NCBI RefSeq assembly: GCF_000801105.2
Contig: NW_026615438.1
Location: forward strand, 1 to 64,000
Origin: Raphanus sativus
Taxonomy: Eukaryota; Streptophyta; Magnoliopsida; Brassicales; Brassicaceae
Reading direction: 5' to 3'
Length of the DNA stretch: 64,000 nt
Part shown: piece by piece, positions 10,937-21,000 of the stretch
Numbering within the stretch: position 1 is the stretch's first letter
Layout: each line of letters begins with the position of its first letter
Notes under the pieces: generated by a model
Told to the model about the DNA's origin: nothing
Database searches by the model: none
What the model saw: only the letters and a program-made list of their open reading frames with translations
Position numbers and translations under genes: made by a program

Positions 10937-12385
10937 TGTTAATATGAGAAGCCAATGTCCATTCAACTTATGCAAGGGAAGTACCTTAATCTATGCTTAT
11001 GCTTATGATTGAATAGGTTTGCCCCTTGAGAATTGATGCATGTGTGTGTGCATTGTTTGAATCAGGTACTTGGAGCTCATAATGGAGAGTCTGGTCGTGG
11101 ATCAAACCCTTTGATTATGGCAGGAGGTCAGAAGAAAGGGGGAGACAAAGAACCAGCAACTTGGAGAGTTCCAAGTAGTTTTGAGTGTGAAGCAAGGAAG
11201 GCATTGGTGCCAGCTTCCAATTGAAGTAAGGCCATGATCCAGGGTTTATGAGTCCCTAAACTTGATCATAAGACTCATAAACCCACTGGCCAATCCCTAG
11301 GCTGAGGGTAGTTGCACTCTTTTTCCCTAAGTGATGGTTTTATCCCATGAGGTTTTCCACACTTAGGTTTTTAATGAGGCAAGTGCTCTTAGTTCCAAGC
11401 TTGCCAAAGGATCTCCTATGGTCAAGCTTGAGGGGGAGTGTTGATATAAATAAAGGAATGACCAGAAGAAGAAGAAGCTGGTTGATGATCCAAAGAGAAT
11501 TCATCAACAGAAGCCAATTTGGTCCTGTTTGTGCAGTCTTGCTCCACAAGCTACTATCTTGACCTAACTTACCTTTCAAGGCAAGCAAGGAGTTTGGAGA
11601 CTTAATATGGACGTGGGAAACACTGAGATGTCAAGGAAACATGTTTGAATTAAAATAAGAGAGCCTGGTTTGAATTTGAAAAGAAGAAGTCACATGTTGC
11701 TTAAGAGAAGCAGCTGGACCTGTCACTTTCACTCAACCAAGCTGTGTAAACCTCTCTCCTGTCACTCTCACTCCCTCTGGTCGAGATTAACCTTGGCTGC
11801 ATCCTTCTGGCTTCATCAGAAACCCCACAATAATATTTGTTTAGTCATTCCCTTGTTTAATCATTGTTTATTGTAAGTGATTGTCTATTTAAAGACTTCA
11901 CCACCTCTTGTAACATTTATCCAGTCTTAATACAAGTTTCTCTCATCAATTTCGTGGCTCTCTCTCCCTCTCTTGTGTCTAAACAATAGTCACAATGTAA
12001 GGGTCAAGTGAATCATGATTTAGAGGCTGCCTTAACTCTCTTTCTCTTAAGGCAGCCTAATACTTGTAAAATTCACTTTAAACTCTTCTTATTTCTTCTT
12101 AAACTCTAGCTTACTGATTCTAGATCCCATTCATCTTAAGTGCACAAACTCTAAAGTGTTGTGTTACTTCTCAAGGATTAGATTCAAACTAGAGATTCTT
12201 AGCTTTCTATAACCAGTTTACTCTCTAGGATCTTGGTTATAGTATAGGCTGTGTGAGAGGATTCAACCACCAGTTGGTTGTCTCTTCCATTGTAGAGTGA
12301 GTTCCTGTTGTATGGTTGAAGGGATTCAGTTACAAGTTAACTGAATACTCTCTTGACATGAGACAAACACTCATGAATTCCAACA
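10937..12385 (+). repeat. NA-2 3' LTR (extended form)
   Basis: 1449 bp, same start, end and length as 7896-9344. Ends CCAACA, then the TTGAG duplication and resumed Copia-A gag. Confidence 0.93.
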
Positions 12386-12390
12386 TTGAG

Positions 12391-13386
12391 GGCCCTGATG
12401 AGAGCCTCAATGTCAGATCTCTTGATGGTATCATCAGGAGTGATTCTCAAGGTACTGGAGTTGCTTGATACAAGCGCTTTGCCTTCACCAGCTGGATTGG
12501 TGTTTGAAATGGCTCGTGTGGGGTTTGGAGTGCTTGGTTCACCCATCTCACCAGAGTAGTTGGCTCTTGCATCATTGAGAGGAGTCCTGAACTTCATTGG
12601 CTTGAGGTGAGGGTGGAGAATCCAGGACTTGTCCTTGCCATGCCCTTTCTTCTTGCAATGGTCACAAACCCACACTTTCTTGTCCTCCGGCTTGTACTGA
12701 CCCTTGTTTGCTGTGCCTTCAGCTTGGTTCACCAACACCAGCTCTCCTTTGCCTCCAAAGAGTCCAACCGACCCTTGTTCCTTCTGGATTTGAGAGCATA
12801 CTTCTTCCAAGGTTGGTAGCTTCTCGGCCCTCAGCAAGTGTTTAATGAGGTCATTGTAACCGGGGTTCATGGTGAGAAGTAAGGCAAACACCTTGTCTTC
12901 TTCTCTCCGGTCTTTAAGTATGCTAGGGTCCACAGTACATGGCCTCAGCATCTCCAACTCAGCCCACAAGGCTCGGAACTTGCCGAAATGCTGGTTGAAA
13001 TCCATGTCTTCTTGGTGGAGTGAGCTAATGGCCCTCTTGACCTCAAACACTCTACTCAAGTTTGATATGTTGCCATACACCTTCTGAAGAGTGTTCCACA
13101 ACTCTTTGGGAGTCTCACAGTAAGAGTAAGCTTCCAAGATTGGTGCGTCAAGGCTGCTTTGGATGATAGACAGCACCAAGAGATCCTCCTGATCCCACTT
13201 GTCTTCGGTAGCAACCACAACTTCAGTACTGTCCCCTCCTTGGACAGTTTCTTTAGAGGGCTTGTCTTCTGTTATGTGAGAACAGAGACCTCTTCCTCCC
13301 AAGGCTGTTTTAACAAGCCTAGACCACAAGAGATAGTTTACACCAGTGAGTGTAACCGGAATGGAGACTTTGGATGACTTTTCCAT
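12391..13386 (-). pseudogene. Copia-A polyprotein, N-terminal block: Gag
   Basis: Starts at the ATG complement at 13384-13386 (MEKSSKVSIPVTL), matching the starts of the sister polyproteins. It holds the Copia Gag (UBN2-type) region with YCETPKELWNTL, FEVKRAI, HFGKFRALWAELE and REEDKVFALLL, then a zinc knuckle. The knuckle reads CDHCKKKGHGKDKS: the fourth metal ligand, Cys in all the sister copies, is Ser here. This would weaken nucleic-acid binding if the copy were expressed. The block ends at NA-2; the last residues of the longer open frame are NA-2 LTR read-through. Confidence 0.92.
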
Positions 13387-13515
13387 TTTTGGCAAATTCT
13401 GGAGTGATAAATGAAGAACACCTCAAGAACACAAAGAAATTTTGCTAAAAAAGGGAAAGTTAAGAACAGAGATTATGCGGAAGTGAAAAAGAAAATAAGG
13501 TCTCAAGAGCAAGAT

Positions 13516-13528
13516 AGCTCTGATACCA
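13516..13528 (-). promoter_or_regulatory. Primer binding site of Copia-A
   Basis: Minus strand TGGTATCAGAGCT, directly inside the 5' LTR. About 40 bp further in, the conserved CACTTCCGCA motif appears. Confidence 0.92.
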
Positions 13529-14035
13529 TGTGAGTTTTAAAGGTTAAGTGTGAAGAGTGAAGAGAATTAGTAACTAAGAGAGTGAGATTGAGAGAATCCG
13601 AGAGAGAGAGTTTAGTGAAGTGGTTTCATGTTTTATTCACTTGAATAGAAATGGTTCACATACAAGGTAGTTATATCGACATAAGCAGCATAAGAGAACA
13701 AAGGAGAAAAGCATAAACAAATGAGCAAGTGGTCTGGTCTTGGATAGCGACCTCTCATGAACGGCTCCAAGGCAAGAGTAATACAATATTAAACTCTTGC
13801 CGACATCCTCCTTCTTGTCTTCACACTCCAACGTCTCTCTCTTCTTTCAAACACATCAGAGGCGACTTAGTAATGATCTCCTTGCTGTTCAAGTCTTGTT
13901 TACAAGTTGTAGTGTTGCCTTGTCTCCCAAGTTGTACGGCCATACTTGTGTTCCAAGGTAACACCATTTCCTTGTATCATTTGAATCTCTTCTTCTCCTC
14001 TGATTACGCTTATGTCACTATGCTTCATCTCAACA
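13529..14035 (-). repeat. Copia-A 5' LTR
   Basis: 507 bp. On the plus strand it starts TGTGAGTTTTAAAG after the primer site and ends CATCTCAACA against satellite DNA. It matches 1-367 over the shared part. Confidence 0.93.
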
Positions 14036-17000
14036 CTGGTTTGATAAGAATCATGAAGATATTGCCATATGTCCGAACAGGCTAATCTGGAATCATCTGG
14101 ATAGAAAGTGGGATATCTTCTTACTCACAACTCCTATAAGATTTATTCAACTTCCTGGTTATTCTCCACTGATTAGTGGTTCCCAATCAAGCTTCTTATA
14201 TATTGGTTCATCCTGGTTTGATAAGAATCATGAAGATATTGCCATATGTCCGGACAGGCTAATCTGGAATCATCTGGATAGAAGTGGGATATCTTCTTGC
14301 TCACAACACTTATGAGATTTATTCAACTTCCTGGTTATTCTCCACTGATTAGTGGTTCCAAATAAAGCTTCTTAGATCGTGGTTCATCCTGGTTTGATAA
14401 GAATCATGAAGATATTGCCATATGTTCGAACAGGCTAATCTGGAATCATCTGGATAGAAAGTGGGATATCTTCTTACTCACAACTCCTATGAGATTTATT
14501 CAACTTCCTGGTTATTCTCCACTGATTAGTGGTTCCAAATAAAGCTTCTTAGATCGTGGTTCATCCTGGTTTGATAAGAATCATGAAGATATTGCCATAT
14601 GTCCGAACAGGCTAATCTGGAATCATCTGGATAGAAAGTGGGATATCTTCTTACTCACAACTCTTATGAGATTTATTCAACTTCCTGGTTATTCTCCACT
14701 GATTAGTGGTTCCAAATAAAGCTTCTTAGATCGTGGTTCATCCTGGTTTGATAAGAATCATGAAGATAATGGCATATGTCCGAACAGGCTAATCTGGAAT
14801 CATCTGGATAGAAGGTGGGATATCTTCTTGCTCACATATCTTCTTACTCACAACTCCTATGAGATTTATTCAACTTCCTGGTTATTCTCCACTGATTAGT
14901 GGTTCCAAATAAAGCTTCTTAGATCGTGGTTCATCCTGGTTTGATAAGAATCATGAAGATAATGGCATATGTCCGAACAGGCTAATCTGGAATCATCTGG
15001 ATAGAAAGTGGGATATCTTCTTGCTCACAACACTTATGAGATTTATTCAACTTCCTGGTTATTCTCCACTGATTAGTGGTTCCAATAAAGCTTCTTAGAT
15101 CGTGGTTCATCCTGGTTTGATAAGAATCATGAAGATATTGCCATATGTCCGAACAGGCTAATCTGGAATCATCTGGATAGAAAGTGGGATATCTTCTTAC
15201 TCACAACTCCTATGAGATTTATTCAACTTCCTGGTTATTCTCCACTGATTAGTGGTTCCAAATAAAGCTTCTTAGATCGTGGTTCATCCTGGTTTGATAA
15301 GAATCATGAAGATATTGCCATATGTCCGAACAGGCTAATCTGGAATCATCTGGATAGAAAGTGGGATATCTTCTTACTCACAACTCTTATGAGATTTATT
15401 CAACTTCCTGGTTATTCTCCACTGATTAGTGGTTCCAAATAAAGCTTCTTAGATCGTGGTTCATCCTGGTTTGATAAGAATCATGAAGATATTGGCATAT
15501 GTCCGAACAGGCTAATCTGGAATCATCTGGATAGAAAGTGGGATATCTTCTTACTCACAACTCCTATGAGATTTATTCAACTTCCTGGTTATTCTCCACT
15601 GATTAGTGGTTCCAAATAAAGCTTCTTAGATCGTGGTTCATCCTGGTTTGATAAGAATCATGAAGATATTGCCATATGTCCGAACAGGCTAATCTGGAAT
15701 CATCTGGATAGAAAGTGGGATATCTTCTTACTCACAACTCCTATGAGATTTATTCAACTTCCTGGTTATTCTCCACTGATTAGTGGTTCCAAATAAAGCT
15801 TCTTATATATTGGTTCATCCTGGTTTGATAAGAATCATGAAGATATTGCCATATGTCCGAACAGGCTAATCTGGAATCATCTGGATAGAAAGTGGGATAT
15901 CTTCTTACTCACAACTCCTATGAGATTTATTCAACTTCCTGGTTATTCTCCACTGATTAGTGGTTCCAAATAAAGCTTCTTAGATCGTGGTTCATCCTGG
16001 TTTGATAAGAATCATGAAGATATTGCCATATGTCCGAACAGGCTAATCTGGAATCATCTGGATAGAAAGTGGGATATCTTCTTGCTCACAACACCTATGA
16101 GATTTATTCAACTTCCTGGTTATTCTCCACTGATTAGTGGTTCCAAATAAAGCTTCTTAGATCGTGGTTCATCCTGGTTTGATAAGAATCATGAAGATAT
16201 TGCCATATGTCCGAACAGGCTAATCTGGAATCATCTGGATAGAAGGTGGGATATCTTCTTACTCACAACTCCTATGAGATTTATTCAACTTCCTGGTTAT
16301 TCTCCACTGATTAGTGGTTCCAAATAAAGCTTCTTAGATCGTGGTTCATCCTGGTTTGATAAGAATCATGAAGATATTGCCATATGTCCGAACAGGCTAA
16401 TCTGGAATCATCTGGATAGAAAGTGGGATATCTTCTTACTCACAACTCCTATGAGATTTATTCAACTTCCTGGTTATTCTCCACTGATTAGTGGTTCCAA
16501 ATAAAGCTTCTTAGATCGTGGTTCATCCTGGTTTGATAAGAATCATGAAGATAATGGCATATGTCCGAACAGGCTAATCTGGAATCATCTGGATAGAAGG
16601 TGGGATATCTTCTTGCTCACAACACTTATGAGATTTATTCAACTTCCTGGTTATTCTCCACTGATTAGTGGTTCCAAATAAAGCTTCTTAGATCGTGGTT
16701 CATCCTGGTTTGATAAGAATCATGAAGATATTGCCATATGTCCGAACAGGCTAATCTGGAATCATCTGGATAGAAAGTGGGATATCTTCTTACTCACAAC
16801 TCCTATGAGATTTATTCAACTTCCTGGTTATTCTCCACTGATTAGTGGTTCCAAATAAAGCTTCTTAGATCGTGGTTCATCCTGGTTTGATAAGAATCAT
16901 GAAGATATTGCCATATGTCCGAACAGGCTAATCTGGAATCATCTGGATAGAAAGTGGGATATCTTCTTACTCACAACTCCTATGAGATTTATTCAACTTC

Positions 17001-17292
17001 CTGGTTATTCTCCACTGATTAGTGGTTCCAAATAAAGCTTCTTAGATCGTGGTTCATCCTGGTTTGATAAGAATCATGAAGATATTGCCATATGTCCGAA
17101 CAGGCTAATCTGGAATCATCTGGATAGAAAGTGGGATATCTTCTTACTCACAACACTTATGAGATTTATTCAACTTCCTGGTTATTCTCCACTGATTAGT
17201 GGTTCCAAATAAAGCTTCTTAGATCGTGGTTCATCCTGGTTTGATAAGAATCATGAAGATATTGCCATATGTTCGATAATTGTAATCTGCTC
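14036..17292. repeat. 177-bp satellite array, left block (about 18 monomers)
   Basis: Tandem head-to-tail copies. The phrase CTTAGATCGTGG recurs at 14371, 14548 and 14725, a period of exactly 177 bp. Each monomer contains CCATATGTCCGAACAGGC, GGATAGAAAGTGGGATATC and an AAGCTT (HindIII) site. Two monomer subtypes are mixed (ATTGCC versus AATGGC before CATATG); the ATTGCC type dominates. One monomer carries a 17-bp duplication of ATCTTCTT-CTCAC at about 14818-14852. The last monomer before Copia-B is degenerate (GTTCGATAATTGTAATCTG). Length, tandem order and CRM-type insertion suggest the centromeric satellite; I do not recognise a named family. Confidence 0.95.
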
Positions 17293-17890
17293 TGATAATT
17301 TGTATGAATTAAGAGAGTAATATTGGTTAGAACTGAAGAATCAAAGAGAGAAAGATGAGCAGAATCCGAGAGAGAGAGAGAGAGAGTTGCGCAAAGTATA
17401 AAGAAGTGAGGAAATTGTTTTCCTTAATTAAAAATGGTAAGCATACAACATAGTTAAATAGAGAAATCAGGACAAACAAGACAAGAAGAATTATAGTAAA
17501 CAAAGGTGGTCTTCTCCATGGTCTGATCCGAGAAAGTGACTGCTCCAAACGGCTAGGAGTGCATGTGACTTATATTGTTTTAAATGTTCAACTTGCCTCT
17601 CTCCCTTGTCTTCACATCAACGGTTTTCTCCACTTCAATTTCCCCATGTGCTTACTTCATATCTTCCTTATTTCCATGATCATACACGCTTCTTCTTGTC
17701 TTAGGAAAGGCTTCCTGTTCAGGAAGGACTTCTTCTTAATCTGGACAGGCTTCCCATTTAGGAAGGGCTTCCTGCTCTGGAAGGACTTCTTCTTAATCTG
17801 GAAAGGCTTCCTAGTTAGGAAGGGCTTCCTGAGTTTCTTCTTCTTCTCTATTCTTCTATGATTACACCTCTTATTAGCTTCATGTCAACA
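17293..17890 (-). repeat. Copia-B 3' LTR
   Basis: 598 bp; plus strand starts TGATAATTTGTATG and ends CATGTCAACA. It contains a GA microsatellite near 17370-17390 and, at about 17703-17830, a duplicated ~60-bp unit rich in CTTCC/GGAAGG palindromes in the U3 part. Confidence 0.94.
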
Positions 17891-17899
17891 CTCCCCCTC
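17891..17899 (-). promoter_or_regulatory. Polypurine tract of Copia-B
   Basis: Minus strand GAGGGGGAG immediately before the 3' LTR; adjacent CAAGCTTG words form an inverted repeat. Confidence 0.9.
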
Positions 17900-17957
17900 A
17901 AGCTTGACCATAGAGATTGATCAAGCTTGGAAACCATGAAGCATTCCCTCATTAAAA

Positions 17958-18000
17958 CCTTTACTTGGAAAAACCACTTGGGATAAAAACCAAGCAAAGG
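17958..18000 (-). promoter_or_regulatory. Covarying 3' hairpin of Copia-B
   Basis: Minus strand CCTTTGCTTGG (complement of 17990-18000) pairs with CCAAGTAAAGG (complement of 17958-17968): 11 of 11 with one G.U. The loop contains ATCCCAAGTGG between U runs. Confidence 0.72.
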
Positions 18001-18031
18001 AAAAAGAGTAGAATACTTCAAGGCAAGGGGA

Positions 18032-21000
18032 TCAGTGACAAGTGAGGTCTATGAGTCCAAGCTTAGGATGAATGAACTCACAGACCTTGCTGCTGGCTGC
18101 CTTGGTGAAGATATCGGCCAGTTGATCCTCACTCCGAGTGTAACATGGAAGGATCACTAGCTGCTCCACTGCTTGTCTTACTTTGTGGCAGTCCACTTCT
18201 ATATGCTTAGTCCTCTCATGGAAGACTGAGTTGGATGCAATGTGTATTGCAGCCTGGTTGTCACAATGCATAGTCATTGGAGTGTTGATCTCGATCCCCA
18301 AGTCTTTTAGCAGTCCCTTGATCCATATCAGCTCACTTGTAAGCTTCCTCATTGATCTATATTCTGCCTCAGCACTTGAGCATGACACCACCTTCTGCTT
18401 CTTGCTCTTCCATGTGACCAGATTACCTCCAATAAAGGTACAATAGCCAGTGGTTGATCTCCTATCAACTCTGTCTCCAGCCCAATCAGCATCACAATAC
18501 CCAACTACTTCAGTGCTCTTGTTACATGCCATCCATACTCCTTGGCCAGGCGCCTCTCTTAAGTACCTTAAGATCCTCTCCACCATGTTCCAGTGATGCA
18601 CCTTAGGAGATCCCATGTGCTGGCTTACTTGATTCACAGCAAAGCACAGATCAGGTCTGGTGATGGTTAGATAGATAAGCTTGCCCACCATTCTTCTATA
18701 CTTCTTGACATCTTTGAATGGAGTAGCTTCATACTCCCCCTCTCGCAGTACCTTGTAGCCTTCTTCCAATGGTGTTTTGGCTTGTCTACCTCCAAGGTTT
18801 CCTGCCTCATTTAAAATGTCAAGTGTGTACTTCCTTTGAGATAAGAAGAGCCCCTCTTTAGAGCGGCATATTTCAATCCCAAGGAAGTACTTCAATTCTC
18901 CCAAATCTTTAATATCAAATGCACTTTTAAGAAAGGATTTAGTTGAGAGGATACCTTCCTTGTTGCTACCAGTGATGATAATGTCATCAACATACACTAG
19001 AATCACAACAATACCTTGCTTGCTGGTTAGAGTGAAGAGAGTGTGGTCAGCCTCGGATTTTACAAATCCTTTCCCATTGAGAGTGGTGCTGAGCTTGTGA
19101 TACCAGGCTCTTGGAGATTGCTTCAAGCCATAGATAGCCTTCTTTAGCCTCAAAACATTCCCTGGTTTCACCATATCTTCTAGGCCAGGAGGTGGTCTCA
19201 TATACACTTCATCCTCCAATTCTCCTTGTAAGAAAGCATTCTTCACATCCATCTGCCATAGATCCCACTCCAAGTTGACAGCAAGAGATAGAACAACTCT
19301 TATGGTATGCAGCTTGGCCACTGGTGCAAATGTATCTAGATAGTCTTCACCATACACTTGAGTGTATCCCCTTGCAACTAGTCTTGTTTTCCTCCTTTCT
19401 GGCTTCCCATTAGCTCCATACTTGATGGTAAACAAGAGGCGACTTGTCACTGCCTTCTTGCCCTTTGGAAGTTCAGTTTCAAACCATGTATCATTCCTGA
19501 TCATGGCTCCCATTTCATCACCAACAGACTCTCCCCATTCTTCATGTAGCATAGCCTCTTCATAGGTCTTTGGGATGTACTCCTGATCAAGTTCACTGAT
19601 GAAAACTTGATGTTCTTGTGGGTACTGCGCAAGAGAACATACTGCACTCACTGGATGTGCCACAGCTTCAGCATTAAAATACACCCTTGTGTTCTTCCAA
19701 TCTGAGGCTGGTCTCCTGGTTCTTGTACTTCTCCTCAAGGGCTGTATCTGATCAGTTCCATTGTTGTCACTCGGCTCTCCTTGTTGGATTTCAGTAGCTG
19801 CTTGTGGTTGTTCTCCTATCTCATCTTGATCATGAGACACTACTGAGTTCTCTTCAGGTTGAGCTGGCGCATGCTGATCACTTCCATTGCCCCCCTCATG
19901 ATCAAGGTGAGATACTCCATCATCTTCTACTGTATCCTCAGCAGCTTGTGTGGAGGTCTCCCTGACCTTCTCTGGTATCTTTGGTAGATTGATACCAAGT
20001 CTTTCCATAATCACTCTAAGGTTGTTAGCTCTGTCAGTGGCTGATTGAGAAAGATCCTTGAGCTCATCCCAACTCTTCTCATCATAGTAGCCTTGTGACT
20101 CCATGAACTTAACATCCCTTGACACCAGAACCCTCCTTGTCTCTGGTACATAACATTTGTAACCCTTCTGATGTGTTGAATAACCAATAAACATTGCCTT
20201 TCTGCTCTTAGCCTCTAACTTGTTCCTGAGCTCTCCTGGAATCAAAACAAAGCACACACACCCAAACACACGCAAATGATCTATGGATGATTTGGTTTTG
20301 TTCAGTACCTCATAAGGGGTGGCGTTGAGAAGGACTCTTGTGGGTGTGCGGTTGATGAGATAGGCAGCAGTAACCACTGCATCTCCCCAAAACCTCTTAG
20401 GCACGTTTGAGTGAAACATCATGCTCCTGGCCACTTCCATCAAGTGCCTATTCTTCCTCTCTGCCACACCATTTTGTTGAGGTGTGTAAGGGCAACTGGT
20501 TTGGTGGATGATTCCTTGCGAGGCAAGATGTTGTTTGAAGGCTGTACTAGTGTATTCACCACCATTATCTGATCTAAGAATTTTAATCTTGACATTAAAA
20601 TGGTTAGTGACATAGTTCTGAAAGTTTTTAAAAGCTTCTAGCACCCTATCTTTTGATTGCAACAAAGTTATCCAAGTGTACTTAGACTTTTCATCTATAA
20701 ATGTCACAAAGTATTTATGTTGCTCTCTAGATGCACATGGGGCAGTCCACACATCAGAATGGATTAAATCAAAGCAATTATCATAGATGGTCATTGATTT
20801 AGGAAACACATTTCTACAATGTTTTCCTAAGATACAAGCCTCACAATCACTTTTAAAAGAAATGCTAGGCAACAGGATGTTCAAGGCAGTAGAGTGAGGA
20901 TGTCCTAATCTAGCATGCCATATTACATCTTTAGGGAATTCAGAAACAGAATTGAAATAACAAGATAAATCAGAAGCTGGTCTTGTGTCCTCAAGCAAGT

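Larger units (their letters stand above)
7896..12385 (+). mobile_element. NA-2, non-autonomous LTR retrotransposon with extended LTRs, inside Copia-A
   Basis: A 4490-bp element flanked by TTGAG (7891-7895 and 12386-12390). Both LTRs are 1449 bp. They start TGTTAATATGAG, which in NA-1 is interior sequence, and only after 502 bp reach the TGTTGATATAAAT that corresponds to the normal LTR start. Since the target duplication abuts TGTTAATATG, the element integrated with this long LTR. I noted two substitutions between the LTRs (near 8550/11586 and 8699/11739). The primer site is at 9345 and the purine tract used is at 10928-10936. The interior (1592 bp) is non-coding and closely related to NA-1. 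Confidence 0.94.
1..14035 (-). mobile_element. Copia-A, Ty1/copia LTR retrotransposon, left end cut by the window
   Basis: Minus-strand Copia element. Its 5' LTR is at 13529-14035 and its 3' LTR runs off the left edge (1-367). The initiator-Met primer site follows the 5' LTR and a purine tract precedes the 3' LTR. The polyprotein lies in three blocks (12391-13386, 6877-7895, 511-2873), separated by NA-2 and NA-1. Each gap has a 5-bp duplication, and removing one copy plus the insert restores the reading frame. The right edge abuts satellite inside the phrase ATCCTGGTTTG, so the target duplication is probably CTGGT; this cannot be confirmed without the left flank. Domain order gag-PR-IN-RT-RH defines Ty1/copia; I cannot place the lineage from memory. 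Confidence 0.95.

Noticed and set aside
14036..17292. Tandem array as a CRISPR-like repeat
   Set aside because: The units are contiguous 177-bp monomers without unique spacers, in a plant context.
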